NCBI RefSeq assembly: GCF_026460885.1
Contig: NZ_JAOVZW010000021.1
Location: 62,001-126,000, forward strand
DNA length: 64,000 nucleotides
Direction: 5' to 3'
Source: Chryseobacterium formosum
GTDB taxonomy: Bacteria; Bacteroidota; Bacteroidia; Flavobacteriales; Weeksellaceae
The position numbers were made by a program, and so were the translations under genes. The notes under the pieces are model-generated. The model was not told where the DNA came from. It did not search any database and saw nothing but the letters and a program-made list of their open reading frames with translations. This document shows positions 1 to 9,228 of this stretch, in pieces. Position 1 is the first letter of the stretch; every line of letters starts with the position of its first letter.

Positions 1-14
1 TTAAAATCGCTTCC

Positions 15-22
15 TAACTTTA
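15..22 (+). promoter_or_regulatory. Possible -7 promoter box before the Crp/Fnr gene
   Basis: TAACTTTA matches seven of eight positions of the Bacteroidota -7 element TAnnTTTG and ends 5 bases before the ATG at 28. The -33 region would lie outside or at the very edge of the window, so it cannot be checked. If used, the transcript would be almost leaderless. Confidence 0.3.
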
Positions 23-27
23 CAACA

Positions 28-597
28 ATGGAAAAATTAATTGAATATATACTGCATTTTGGCAATTTGAACCAACAGCAAATCGACTTTATCAAAAGCA
101 AGGCAACGGAATTGGAACTGAAGAAAGATGATTATTTTTCCGAAGCAGGAAAAATTCCCAAATACATTGGTTTCGTTTTGGAGGGCGTTTTTCGTTTTTG
201 CTATTACAATAATAAGGGCGAAGAAATAACCTATTATTTTATCAGCGAAAACAGTTTTGTTTCGGACCAGCAAAAATTTGATGCACAGGCAGCAGCAACT
301 GATTACATACAGGCTGTTACCGATTGTAAAATGCTGGTGTTCTCTAAAAAAGATTGGGACGAAATTTTAAATACAATTCTGGATTGGGATAAGATTGCTG
401 CTAAAATAACACACAAATGTTTAACCGAAGCGATGGACAGAAGAAGTCCGTTGGTTTCGGAAGATGGGACTACCCGTTACCTGTCATTCCTCGAAAAATA
501 TCCAATGCTTATCAACCGTGTTCCGCTTTCATTTGTCGCTTCGTACTTGGGCGTTACCCAACAATCGTTGAGTAGAATCAGAAAAAACATCCGCTAA
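28..597 (+). CDS. Crp/Fnr family transcriptional regulator
   Basis: The 189-residue protein has the Crp/Fnr layout. An N-terminal cyclic-nucleotide-binding-type beta roll covers about residues 20-110, with the pattern FVLEGVFRFCYYNNKGEE followed by an FISE segment. A linking helix follows, then a C-terminal helix-turn-helix around residues 165-189 (SFVASYLGVTQQSLSRIRK). The length is typical for the short Bacteroidota members, which often lack the residues needed to bind cAMP, so the ligand is unknown. It is cytoplasmic. The ATG at 28 follows an A-rich leader. The SDR gene 80 bases downstream on the same strand is a plausible target; in this group such regulator-oxidoreductase pairs are common, but the link here is inference. 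Confidence 0.85.
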   Translation: MEKLIEYILHFGNLNQQQIDFIKSKATELELKKDDYFSEAGKIPKYIGFVLEGVFRFCYYNNKGEEITYYFISENSFVSDQQKFDAQAAATDYIQAVTDCKMLVFSKKDWDEILNTILDWDKIAAKITHKCLTEAMDRRSPLVSEDGTTRYLSFLEKYPMLINRVPLSFVASYLGVTQQSLSRIRKNIR

Positions 598-606
598 AAA
601 TCTCTT

Positions 607-622
607 TTTACCAAATGGTAAA
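607..622. promoter_or_regulatory. Perfect inverted repeat in the regulator-SDR gap (candidate operator)
   Basis: TTTACC-AAAT-GGTAAA is a 6-base inverted repeat (7 bases if the flanking A/T of the spacer are counted) lying 55 bases upstream of the SDR start. Its symmetry and spacing fit a dimeric helix-turn-helix regulator such as the Crp/Fnr protein encoded just upstream. No binding evidence exists. Confidence 0.3.
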
Positions 623-676
623 TGTTTTCATTTTTGAAGTTCGGAAATTTGTATCATTAATTTAAAACAAAAGATT

Positions 677-1540
677 ATGAGCAAAAAAGTTGTATTAATA
701 ACAGGAACAAATAGTGGATTTGGATGGCTTACCGCAAAAAGTGTTGCAGCATTGGGACACCAGGTTTACGCAACAATGAGAGATACAAAAGGTAAAAATT
801 CAGATAAAGCAAAAGCCCTTTCAGAGATAGAAAACATTACCGTTCTGGATGTTGCTCTTACAGACGAAAATAGTGTGCAGAACGCCATAGATACCATCAT
901 CGCAAAAGAAGGAACAATAGATGTTTTGGTAAACAATGCGGGTTTTAGCAGAAACGGTGTGGCCGAAAGTTTTACCACCGCCGATGTGCAGGAAATACTC
1001 GATATCAATGTCATCGCACCTTGGCGATTGATGAAATTGGTGTTGCCATTTATGCGTAAACAATCCGAAGGTCTGATCATTAATGTCACCAGCGGATTTG
1101 GTACCGTTTCATTTCCTTTTGCCACAATGTACAGTGCTTCAAAATTTGGTTTGGAAGGCATTAGTGAAGGTTTGCATTACGAAGTAAGACCTTTGGGTAT
1201 TGACGTTGCCATCCTGCAGCCGGGTGCTTTCCCGACAGAGATGTCACAAAAATTCAACCCTGGTTCTGATGCTTCGGTTAACGATGCTTATCAAGCGATA
1301 GCAGATTATCCTAATAAAATGGGGGCTGCTATTGGTAAGGCATTCGAAACTTTAAATCCTAATCCACAAGATGTTGCAGACGCCGTGGTAAATTTAATCA
1401 GCTTACCCAAAGGTCAGCGCCCGATAAGAACTAATGTTGACCCTTTCACAGGACAATACCTCCAAGCTGCAAATGATGCTGTTCAAGTGCAATATGAGAA
1501 AGCGTTAACTGCCTTTGGAATGGGAGATTTATTGAAGTAA
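677..1540 (+). CDS. SDR family NAD(P)-dependent oxidoreductase
   Basis: This is a classical short-chain dehydrogenase/reductase of 287 residues. The Rossmann glycine motif TGTNSGFG (G10, G14, G16) is followed by NNAG at 86-89, the catalytic serine S139 in VTSGFG, and YSASK with Y152 and K156. The length is slightly above the 250-residue family mean, giving an extended C-terminal substrate loop. It catalyses reversible NAD(P)H-dependent carbonyl or alcohol conversion; the substrate cannot be read from sequence. It lies downstream of the Crp/Fnr gene on the same strand and ends before a strong hairpin terminator, so it forms a one- or two-gene unit. Confidence 0.9.
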   Translation: MSKKVVLITGTNSGFGWLTAKSVAALGHQVYATMRDTKGKNSDKAKALSEIENITVLDVALTDENSVQNAIDTIIAKEGTIDVLVNNAGFSRNGVAESFTTADVQEILDINVIAPWRLMKLVLPFMRKQSEGLIINVTSGFGTVSFPFATMYSASKFGLEGISEGLHYEVRPLGIDVAILQPGAFPTEMSQKFNPGSDASVNDAYQAIADYPNKMGAAIGKAFETLNPNPQDVADAVVNLISLPKGQRPIRTNVDPFTGQYLQAANDAVQVQYEKALTAFGMGDLLK

Positions 1541-1618
1541 AATATTGGAACCTCAAATTTTACTGCAGTCTACCGTCCTAAAAATCCGATGCAGATTACA
1601 GGTCAAAAATAATTTATT

Positions 1619-1655
1619 ATACCAAAGCAAAACGTTTTTGCTTTGGTATTTTGTT
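1619..1655 (+). terminator. Rho-independent terminator after the SDR gene
   Basis: A perfect 14-base stem (ATACCAAAGCAAAA paired with 1636-1649) closes a CGT loop and is followed by a T-rich run. The stem is A/T-rich at its outer end, so it may also work for transcription from the right. Confidence 0.8.
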
Positions 1656-1760
1656 TAATAAGTAAAGAATAAAAAAGTAACAGCTTTTTTGATGATCAAT
1701 ACTATTAAAATGTCAAATTTTTAAAAATTTGATATATATTTAAGTATATAAATTTTCCAT

Positions 1761-3338
1761 ATGCTTAAAGATTTTGAATTTTATCTTTTCCTGGTTTTCT
1801 TGATTACGATGCTTATCATGCTGGCCAATAAAATTAAAGTTGCATATCCTGTTTTACTGGTATTGGCGGGACTTGCCATAAGCTTTATTCCTGGTGTGCC
1901 ACCCATTAAAATAGAGCCCGAATTACTGTTCATCATTTTTCTACCACCTTTACTATACGAAGCTGCCTGGTCAACCTCATGGAAAGAGCTTTGGCGATGG
2001 CGCAGGATTATTTTCAGTTTTGCTTTTGTCGTTGTTTTTTTCACCGCATTGTCAGTTGCCGTTTTCGCCAATTATTTTATTCCCGGATTTTCTCTGGCTC
2101 TTGGGTTTTTATTGGGAGGTATTGTTTCTCCACCGGATGCCGTTAGCGCCGGAGCAATTTTAAAATTCGTAAAAGTTCCCAAAAGACTGGCTTCAATTCT
2201 GGAAGGTGAAAGTTTGCTGAATGATGCTTCTTCTCTGATTATTTTCAGATTTGCAATGATAGCTGCTGCCACAGGACAGTTTGTTTGGCATGAAGCGGCT
2301 GGAAGTTTTGTGTGGATGTGCTTCGGAGGCGTAGGAATCGGGCTTGCTATTGCGTACTTCTTTCTGAAGATGCACAAAATTTTACCTACCGATTCAAATA
2401 TAGATATTTTGCTGACTTTTATTGCGCCGTTTTCTATGTATCTTGCTGCTGAACAGCTTCATGCATCGGGAGTATTGGCGGTAGTAACAGGTGGGTTGTT
2501 TCTTTCATATCGAAGTCATGATTTTTTAAGCAGTGCGTCACGAATACGTACGGTAACAGTCTGGGAGAGTTTTTGCTTTCTGTTAAACGGAATTGTTTTT
2601 ATGCTGATCGGTTTAGATCTACCGGAAATTGTTTCCGGCCTTGGAAATACAGATATTTATACAGCGATAGGGTATGGAATTGCAGTTACCGTTGTACTCG
2701 TTGTAGTAAGAATTTTTGCAGGTTATGGTGCATTGATTACAACTTTAGTTATGAGAAATTTTATTACTGTTGCCGATCCGCAGTCACCAGGCTGGCAAAC
2801 TCCTTTAATTATTGGATGGACCGGAATGCGTGGCGTAGTTTCCCTAGCAGCAGCGTTATCCATTCCCATGACGTTAGATGATGGCTCTCCGTTTCCACAA
2901 AGAAATATGATTCTTTTTATTACATTTATTGTCATTCTGTTAACGCTACTATTACAGGGACTTACCCTTCCTTTTTTACTTAAAAGATTTCCGCCGGTAG
3001 ACCGGGATTTTATAAGAAGCGCCAAAGAGATAGATTACGACATTCAGAACAGTCTGGCAAAAGTAGCGATTGATAAAATCAGGAGCGACTATGCTGATAA
3101 AATAGAAAGTTTTCCGACGTTGAAAGATCAGTTACAGAAATATGAAAATCAGTTTAACAGTTCTGAAATTATTTTAAATTATGAGGAATATAGAAATATT
3201 TATATTGATATTCTCGACACTCAAAGAAGCTGGCTTATCAATAAAAACCGTCAAGAACTGTTACTTGATGAAAATATTATTAGAAAACATCTGAGACTTT
3301 TGGATCTGCAGGAGGAAAGATTGAATATGAAAAGTTAA
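1761..3338 (+). CDS. Na+/H+ antiporter, CPA1 (NhaP-like) family
   Basis: This 525-residue polytopic membrane protein has about 11-13 hydrophobic segments in residues 5-415 and a cytoplasmic, charged, coiled-coil-prone tail of about 110 residues. The CPA1 hallmark is present: GGIVSPPDAVSAGAILKF, then LEGESLLNDASSLIIFRFA with the ND pair of the ion-binding site. A second hallmark, GWTGMRGVVSLAAALSIP, matches the GMRG(V/A)V(S/T)LA motif of cation/proton antiporters. It exchanges protons for Na+ (possibly K+) across the inner membrane for pH and salt balance. It appears monocistronic, between the SDR terminator and a gene remnant. Confidence 0.9.
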   Translation: MLKDFEFYLFLVFLITMLIMLANKIKVAYPVLLVLAGLAISFIPGVPPIKIEPELLFIIFLPPLLYEAAWSTSWKELWRWRRIIFSFAFVVVFFTALSVAVFANYFIPGFSLALGFLLGGIVSPPDAVSAGAILKFVKVPKRLASILEGESLLNDASSLIIFRFAMIAAATGQFVWHEAAGSFVWMCFGGVGIGLAIAYFFLKMHKILPTDSNIDILLTFIAPFSMYLAAEQLHASGVLAVVTGGLFLSYRSHDFLSSASRIRTVTVWESFCFLLNGIVFMLIGLDLPEIVSGLGNTDIYTAIGYGIAVTVVLVVVRIFAGYGALITTLVMRNFITVADPQSPGWQTPLIIGWTGMRGVVSLAAALSIPMTLDDGSPFPQRNMILFITFIVILLTLLLQGLTLPFLLKRFPPVDRDFIRSAKEIDYDIQNSLAKVAIDKIRSDYADKIESFPTLKDQLQKYENQFNSSEIILNYEEYRNIYIDILDTQRSWLINKNRQELLLDENIIRKHLRLLDLQEERLNMKS

Positions 3339-3630
3339 CACTTTTTCAGATGAAAAATTTAAGCTGTTATTAGCTAGTGTTAAAAAGAACACTATTGAAA
3401 AATGTTTTGATTATTTAAAATTAAATGAAATAGATCCTATAATTATCATAGCTCCTTCAAAATATAGTTATAGTGATGAAAATTTTCTTAATGATCCTGA
3501 TTTTAGAAGGAAATTTGAATTTCCCGATAGAAGTGAAGATAAATATTTTCTAGGTACTTATAAAGATGTTGAAATATACATAACTCACAGTGATTATATT
3601 AATAACAAAATTGTCTTGGCAAATTTTTAA
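3337..3630 (+). pseudogene. Headless ORF remnant, function unknown
   Basis: In the frame ending at the TAA of 3628-3630 about 98 sense codons stay open back to 3334, with protein-like composition (for example IDPIIIIAPSKYSYSDENF and later YFLGTYKDVEIYITHSDY). There is no ATG, GTG or TTG in the frame near the front, and a TGA closes the frame just upstream, inside the antiporter stop region. The simplest reading is a gene whose 5' part was lost when it became joined to the antiporter end. The family is not recognised. The composition resembles the small proteins of the island at 14-29 kb, but that is only an impression. Confidence 0.45.
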
Positions 3631-3829
3631 AAAGCGTTATGAGATTGTTTCAAGCGGTGAAATTTGAGATTAAAATATTACAATTATCCTAATATATCTA
3701 TGTCTAAAGACTTACCCCTTATTTCTATCATCATTTTTTGATTGTAGGCGGCGGAAACTAATAAATATTTAAGTTTTAATTAAATTAATACTAATCGGAT
3801 CAAATAATCTCTATCCCAATACTCACAAG

Positions 3830-5815
3830 TTAAGCATTCCCATCGATTGGTAATAAAAACGAGAAGGTAGTACCTTTGTTTTGAGAACTTTCGACCTGTA
3901 TAGTACCATTGTGAAGTTCTATAATTTCTTTACAGAGATAAAGTCCGATTCCAAATCCTGATATAGTTCTACTGTTACTATCTTTAACTCTATAATATCG
4001 TTCAAATATTCGATGCTGATCTTCGACGGATATACCTATTCCATCATCATGAACATTAACCCTTATACTATGATCATCAATATTTAAATATTCTACAATG
4101 ATCGACGTGTTAACGGCAGAGTATTTAACCGCATTGCCAATGAGATTGTGAAGTACCTGCGATATTTTGTCACGGTCTGCAAATATTGATATTGATCCGG
4201 GTGATTTAAAAATAAAAGTACGGGTATGATTGGTTGAAAGAAGTTCTTGCTCAATTTCTGAGAATAAAGTATTGAAATCAAAGTTTACTTTATCCATATG
4301 CAATTGTCCTGAATCAAGTCTTGATACATTGAGAAAACCATTGATCATATTGTTCATATAGTCCACCTGCTTTACAGATTTTTCGAGCATATTTTGCTGT
4401 CGGGAGTTTTCTGCATTTATTTCGTTCCGTTGTAATAACTGAAGATATGCTTTTAAGGAGGTAAGGGGTGTTTTAAGTTCATGACTTACCATTCCCATAA
4501 AATCATCTTTTCGCTGTTCTTCTTTTTTTTGTTCGGTGATATCCCTAAGAGTACCGTTCAGACTTAGCGGATGACCTTGCTGGTTGTAAAAAACCCTTCC
4601 ATTCGCCTGCAACAATCTTACCTTTTTATCAGTATTGTTTTGGATTCGATATTCTATGAAATAATGACCGTCAGAGTTCTCGCTTAAAGAATGGATAATC
4701 GCATCAATCACACGATTCCGATCTTCATCCAAGATGACCGCCAATGCAAGAGAGAGGTCTAAATTTTCTTCAGAGGATAGACCAAACCAATTTTTAAGCA
4801 AAGAATTCCCGGAAAAAAGATTTGTTGCCGGTTGATAATAGAATGTAGCAAGTTCTCCTGCATCGATAGCTAAAGCCAACATTTGCTGGTCATTCTCATT
4901 TTTCCTTTGCTGTAATACACGCTGAGTAATTTCTTCTAGAATGACAAGAACACCTGAAATACTTCCATCTTCAGATAATATGGGTTGATATATGGAATTC
5001 ACAATAGCTTCTCGTAATCCATCCTTATGAAGCAATCTGACTGTAAATTCAGTATTTATTTTTGGTTTTCCGGTATTATAAACTTCTTTAAGCCAATTGT
5101 TTACAGGTTGGTCCTGCAATTCGGGGCGTGCCTTTTCATGTGGACGGCCAATTACTTCTGATTCTGTTCGCCCCCAAATGTTGAGAATAGCCGGATTGGC
5201 GATTTCAATAATATGCTCAGGTCCTTTCAGCATGGCAATTCCAACCGGAGCCTGTTCAATGATGGTTCGGATATATTCCCTGCTGTGTGCAAGTTCCTTC
5301 ATAGAAATGTTGAGCTCTTCGTTGGTGGAAGTAAGCTCTTCAAGTGTTGCAGCCATCTCCTCATTGAGTGCGTGCTCCCTTTCTTCTTTCTCTCGTATTT
5401 GCTGTACAAATTCTCTGCGCGCAGTTACGTTAAGTGCCGTATTAAGGATACACCAGGTTTTATCATGATGATCTTTAATTGCTTTATATTCGTAATCAAA
5501 ATAATCCAGAACTTCTTCTCCGTTAATGATCAGTTTAGCAGGCGCTTCGGAAATGGAATATGTTTTACCTGAACGCCAGACTTCCTGCAAAAGTTCTAAA
5601 AAAGGTTGCCCTTCCAATTCCGGAATTGCTTCCATTAACGGTTTACCAATTACAGATGAGTCTTTACCCCAAAGAGCCAACATTCCCTCATTCGCAAAAC
5701 GAATGATCATATCTTCACCTGAATATATAGATGTCGGTGCAGGAGATGAAGATAATGCCTGAAGAATTAAATCAAGAGCAAAACTATTATCGGACAAATT
5801 TTCTTGGGTTATCAT
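3830..5815 (-). CDS. PAS-domain sensor histidine kinase
   Basis: The 661-residue soluble kinase has no membrane segment. PAS 1 covers about residues 15-120 and is followed by a coiled coil at 135-175. PAS 2 lies at 180-300 (EQAPVGIAM) and PAS 3 at 310-430. HisKA follows with the phospho-acceptor H445 in MVSHELKTPL, then HATPase_c from about 545 with the G2 box FGIGLYL. It should autophosphorylate in response to a cytoplasmic signal; no partner response regulator is adjacent. The reading frame extends 14 codons further upstream to 5857, but those codons overlap a good promoter (TATCTTTG on the minus strand at 5824-5831), so the ATG at 5815 is preferred. Confidence 0.85.
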   Translation of the reverse strand: MITQENLSDNSFALDLILQALSSSPAPTSIYSGEDMIIRFANEGMLALWGKDSSVIGKPLMEAIPELEGQPFLELLQEVWRSGKTYSISEAPAKLIINGEEVLDYFDYEYKAIKDHHDKTWCILNTALNVTARREFVQQIREKEEREHALNEEMAATLEELTSTNEELNISMKELAHSREYIRTIIEQAPVGIAMLKGPEHIIEIANPAILNIWGRTESEVIGRPHEKARPELQDQPVNNWLKEVYNTGKPKINTEFTVRLLHKDGLREAIVNSIYQPILSEDGSISGVLVILEEITQRVLQQRKNENDQQMLALAIDAGELATFYYQPATNLFSGNSLLKNWFGLSSEENLDLSLALAVILDEDRNRVIDAIIHSLSENSDGHYFIEYRIQNNTDKKVRLLQANGRVFYNQQGHPLSLNGTLRDITEQKKEEQRKDDFMGMVSHELKTPLTSLKAYLQLLQRNEINAENSRQQNMLEKSVKQVDYMNNMINGFLNVSRLDSGQLHMDKVNFDFNTLFSEIEQELLSTNHTRTFIFKSPGSISIFADRDKISQVLHNLIGNAVKYSAVNTSIIVEYLNIDDHSIRVNVHDDGIGISVEDQHRIFERYYRVKDSNSRTISGFGIGLYLCKEIIELHNGTIQVESSQNKGTTFSFLLPIDGNA

Positions 5816-5823
5816 AACTGCAA

Positions 5824-5857
5824 CAAAGATAGGCAAAAGTCCCAATGTCGATAACAA
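5824..5857 (-). promoter_or_regulatory. Bacteroidota-type promoter of the PAS kinase
   Basis: On the minus strand TATCTTTG (5824-5831) is an exact TAnnTTTG -7 box, with TTG at 5855-5857 separated by 23 bases. Transcription would begin about 7 bases after the box, leaving almost no leader before the ATG at 5815. This decides the start against the upstream in-frame ATG at 5857. Confidence 0.5.
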
Positions 5858-6117
5858 TTAGTGGTATGTTAAATACCCGAAAAGTTTATAAAATATCAAT
5901 TCGTTTGTGAAAAAGCACTGCGATTTCTGCCATATGTGAAGGATATTTTATTTAACAATTGATAATAAATATCTTTAGGGATAAAAAAAAATAAAATTAT
6001 AGAAATCTTTTCCACAATTCAACATATTTCTAAATTAGATAAATCTCACATTTTTTGTAAAGCAACTGCTATGGCGGCAAGATAGTTGTAGTTCCATAAA
6101 AACCCAAAAACAATATT
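5858..6117. other. Intergenic region between divergent kinase and egt operon
   Basis: This 260-base AT-rich gap must hold the egt promoter. TATCTTTA at about 5969-5976 matches seven of eight bases of the -7 consensus, but no convincing -33 partner is seen. No stable hairpin or RNA gene is recognised. Confidence 0.4.
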
Positions 6118-7101
6118 ATGAATTCACAGGTCGAAACAGAAACTCAGATAAAAAACGGTTCAAAGGAAACATTTCTTTCAGATGTTTTAGATGGTTTAAA
6201 GAGCAGTCCAAAACAGTTACATTCAAAATATTTTTATGATAAAGCAGGTGACCGACTTTTCCAGCAGATCATGGACATGCCGGAATACTATCTCACCAAC
6301 TGCGAGCTTGATATTTTTAAAAATAAAACCAAGAAATTAGCAGAAAGTATCTTGAGCAGCGACACTTCTTTTGACCTGATTGAATTAGGAGCCGGAGATG
6401 CCATGAAATCATCTTATCTTTTGAAGCATTTGGTTGAGAAAGGTGTCGATTTTACTTATATGCCGATTGATATTTCCGGGCATATTTTATCGGAACTTAA
6501 TGAAAAACTCAATAACGAAATTCCTGACCTTGAAATCGCATCTTTAGAAGGCGAATATTTTGATATGCTTGATAAAGCTACCTCAATTTCCACCAGAAAG
6601 AAAGTTGTCCTTTTTTTGGGAGGTAACATAGGAAATATGGATTTCGAAGAATCCTACCATTTTTGCAGGGAACTCAGAAGAAAGCTCAACCATGGCGATA
6701 TTCTTATCATCGGTTTTGATTTAAAAAAGAATCCGCATACGATATTGAATGCATATAATGATGCTGCCGGAATCACTTCATCATTCAATTTAAATCTTTT
6801 AGTGAGGATGAATCGTGAACTAGATGCTGATTTCGATGTTTTAAATTTTCAGCATTACCAAACTTACGATCCGATTTCCGGTGCTTGTAAAAGTTATCTG
6901 GTAAGTCTCGCAGAACAAAATGTACATATCGGAAATGATGTGTTTCGTTTTGAAGAAAATGAACTGATTGATATGGAGATTTCTCAAAAATTTTCTCAGG
7001 ACGATATCAGCAAACTTGCCAAAGATTCGAAATTTCATATTATTGATCATATTTACGATTCCAAAAACTGGTTTGTAGATTCTATTTGGCAGGTTGTCTA
7101 A
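6118..7101 (+). CDS. egtD: L-histidine N(alpha)-methyltransferase (ergothioneine synthesis)
   Basis: This 327-residue SAM-dependent methyltransferase has the EgtD signature. HSKYFYDKAGDRLFQQI is followed by MPEYYLTNCEL (histidine site), the SAM-binding DLIELGAGDAMKSSYLL and the later strand VLFLGGNIGN. It trimethylates the alpha-amino group of histidine to hercynine in the cytoplasm, the first step of ergothioneine synthesis. Length and motif order are those of the family. It is followed after 18 bases by egtB and opens a four-gene operon that also encodes an ABC transporter. Confidence 0.93.
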   Translation: MNSQVETETQIKNGSKETFLSDVLDGLKSSPKQLHSKYFYDKAGDRLFQQIMDMPEYYLTNCELDIFKNKTKKLAESILSSDTSFDLIELGAGDAMKSSYLLKHLVEKGVDFTYMPIDISGHILSELNEKLNNEIPDLEIASLEGEYFDMLDKATSISTRKKVVLFLGGNIGNMDFEESYHFCRELRRKLNHGDILIIGFDLKKNPHTILNAYNDAAGITSSFNLNLLVRMNRELDADFDVLNFQHYQTYDPISGACKSYLVSLAEQNVHIGNDVFRFEENELIDMEISQKFSQDDISKLAKDSKFHIIDHIYDSKNWFVDSIWQVV

Positions 7102-7119
7102 TTTTTAAATTTAATTCCA

Positions 7120-8313
7120 ATGGAAACAAATCCAACTTTTAATACCGAACAAATAACCCTTACAAATTGGGCAAAACGCTACGTTGAAATTCGTCAACAT
7201 TCAGTCGATATTTGTGAACCTTTGGAAATTGAGGATTATGTGGTTCAGCCAATCGTAGATGTAAGTCCGCCGAAATGGCATTTGGGACACACGACCTGGT
7301 TTTTTGAAACTTTTATTCTGATGCCGAATGTTGCGGACTATCAAGTTTTTGATGCACAGTATAATTTTGTATTCAACAGTTATTACGAAACAGTAGGAGC
7401 GAGGGTAATCCGTACGGATAGAGGGAATTTGAGCCGCCCGTCCGTTTCAGATATTTATAAATACAGAAAATATGTTGACGAAAAAATGCAGTATTTTCTT
7501 CAAAGTAATTTGATGAACGAAAGCATTGAATCATTATTAGAATTAGGTCTTAATCACGAACAACAGCATCAGGAACTATTGATGACTGACATCAAATATA
7601 TTTTAGGTCATAATCCGCTTTTTCCGGTTTATAAAAAGGAAATGATCCAACAAAATGAAGTCGAAAGTCAATCAGAAATGGTTAGCTTTTCAGAAGGTGT
7701 TTATGAAATTGGTTTTGAAGGCAAAGGTTTCTGTTTCGATAACGAATTGGGAAGACATAAGGTCTATTTAAATGATTTTGAAATCTCAAATCAACTTGTA
7801 ACCAACGGAGAATATTTAGAATTTATGGAAACTGAAGGTTATTCAGATTTCAGACACTGGCACGCCGAAGGTTGGGACTGGGTTAAACAGAATCAGGCAA
7901 AATCACCTTTGTACTGGCATTTTATCGATGGAAAATGGATGCACTACACCTTAAATGGTTTACAGGAAATCAATCTCAATGAACCCCTTTGCCATATTAA
8001 TTTCTTCGAAGCTTCAGCTTTTGCATCCTGGAAAGAAATGCGTTTGCCAACCGAAGCAGAATGGGAAGTTGCCTCCAACCATTTCGATTGGGGAAAACGT
8101 TGGGAATGGACAAATTCTGCCTATTTACCTTATCCGGGTTTTAAAAAAGAAGCAGGCGCAGTCGGCGAATACAATGGGAAATTTATGGTTAATCAGACTG
8201 TTCTTCGTGGCGCTTCGGAAGCAACGCCTGCCGGTCACAGCAGAAATACCTACCGTAATTTTTTCCCGACCAGTCTGCAATGGCAGTTCACAGGAATCCG
8301 TTTGGCTAAATAA
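7120..8313 (+). CDS. egtB: Ergothioneine biosynthesis iron-dependent sulfoxide synthase EgtB
   Basis: The 397 residues combine an N-terminal DinB-like domain and a C-terminal formylglycine-generating-enzyme (FGE) fold. Iron-ligand candidates are H57 in WHLGHTTWFFET and H146/H150 in NHEQQHQEL, the HxxxH pattern of EgtB. The FGE end reads LRGASEATPAGHSRNTYRNF and closes on FTGIRLAK. The enzyme joins hercynine to a thiol (gamma-glutamylcysteine or cysteine) with O2 to give a sulfoxide. No egtA, egtC or egtE lies nearby, so direct use of cysteine and an unlinked PLP lyase for the last step are likely, but that is inference. The gene lies 6 bases before the transporter ATPase. Confidence 0.92.
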   Translation: METNPTFNTEQITLTNWAKRYVEIRQHSVDICEPLEIEDYVVQPIVDVSPPKWHLGHTTWFFETFILMPNVADYQVFDAQYNFVFNSYYETVGARVIRTDRGNLSRPSVSDIYKYRKYVDEKMQYFLQSNLMNESIESLLELGLNHEQQHQELLMTDIKYILGHNPLFPVYKKEMIQQNEVESQSEMVSFSEGVYEIGFEGKGFCFDNELGRHKVYLNDFEISNQLVTNGEYLEFMETEGYSDFRHWHAEGWDWVKQNQAKSPLYWHFIDGKWMHYTLNGLQEINLNEPLCHINFFEASAFASWKEMRLPTEAEWEVASNHFDWGKRWEWTNSAYLPYPGFKKEAGAVGEYNGKFMVNQTVLRGASEATPAGHSRNTYRNFFPTSLQWQFTGIRLAK

Positions 8314-8319
8314 TTTTCT

Positions 8320-9228
8320 ATGATAAAAGTTGAATCGGTTTCTAAACATTTTGGCGGAAGACCGGCAGTCGATGATATTTCCTTTCAGGCAAATGATAAG
8401 GAAATTTTGGTTCTTTTGGGAACCAGCGGTTGCGGAAAGACTACAACTTTGAAAATGATTAACCGATTGATAGAAGCTGATTCCGGAAATATTTTGATTG
8501 ATGGAAAAAATATCCGTGATCAAAAAGTTGAAAATCTGAGGATGGGAATTGGTTTTGTAATGCAGAATTCGGGACTGTTTCCGCATTATACAATTAAAGA
8601 AAATATTGCAACTGTTCCAAATCTTTTGAAATGGGACAAAAAGAAAACCGAAAACAGAACACAAGAACTTTTAGACAAACTTAATCTTTCGACAGATATT
8701 CTTTCCCGTTTTCCTAATGAATTAAGTGGTGGGCAACAGCAAAGGGTAGGAATTGCAAGAGCTTTAATCGCAAATTCACCGATTTTGTTAATGGATGAAC
8801 CTTTCGGAGCCTTAGATAATATTACGAAGGCCGATATTCATTCGGAATTTAAATCTTTGGAAGAATTAAAAAATAAAACGATTATCCTCGTCACGCACGA
8901 TGTTCAGGAAGCTTTTGAATTGGGACACAGAATTTGCTTAATGGACAAAGGAAAAATTATCCAAACGGGAACTCCAAAAGAAATGCTTTATTATCCGGAA
9001 AATGATTTTGTTAAAGAATTTTTTACAACAAATAGACTTTTGCTAGAATATAAAGTTACAGTTTTAAAAGATTTAATTCCTTTTCTTTCTGATTTTCAAA
9101 ACGACTTTCCTGAAGATTCTAATATTTGGAATGTCTTGCAAAAGTTAAGTTCAGACCAGCAAAATACAGCGCATTATGAAACAATAATGAAGGCATTCAA
9201 CGATTACCGAAAATTACAGATTGTATGA
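8320..9228 (+). CDS. egtV: ABC transporter ATP-binding protein, OpuCA/EgtV type
   Basis: The 302-residue ATPase has Walker A GTSGCGKTT (34-42), the signature LSGGQQQRVGIARAL, Walker B ILLMDEPFGALD and the switch histidine in VTHDVQEAF. It belongs to the OpuA/OpuC (quaternary amine) branch. The roughly 65-residue C-terminal extension does not show a clear CBS pair, as in ergothioneine importers rather than classical osmoregulated OpuCA. Its stop overlaps the permease start by 4 bases (ATGA), so translation is coupled. The position right after egtB argues that the cargo is ergothioneine; the symbol rests on this context. Confidence 0.82.
   Translation: MIKVESVSKHFGGRPAVDDISFQANDKEILVLLGTSGCGKTTTLKMINRLIEADSGNILIDGKNIRDQKVENLRMGIGFVMQNSGLFPHYTIKENIATVPNLLKWDKKKTENRTQELLDKLNLSTDILSRFPNELSGGQQQRVGIARALIANSPILLMDEPFGALDNITKADIHSEFKSLEELKNKTIILVTHDVQEAFELGHRICLMDKGKIIQTGTPKEMLYYPENDFVKEFFTTNRLLLEYKVTVLKDLIPFLSDFQNDFPEDSNIWNVLQKLSSDQQNTAHYETIMKAFNDYRKLQIV

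Noticed and set aside
2573..2881. 102-codon ORF inside the antiporter gene
   Set aside because: It is a same-strand shadow with cysteine/arginine-rich random composition; the antiporter frame has conserved motifs here.
8125..8664. 179-codon minus-strand ORF across the egtB/egtV junction
   Set aside because: It is antisense to two well-supported genes, has no recognisable domain, and its cysteine/phenylalanine-rich composition is typical of an antisense shadow.
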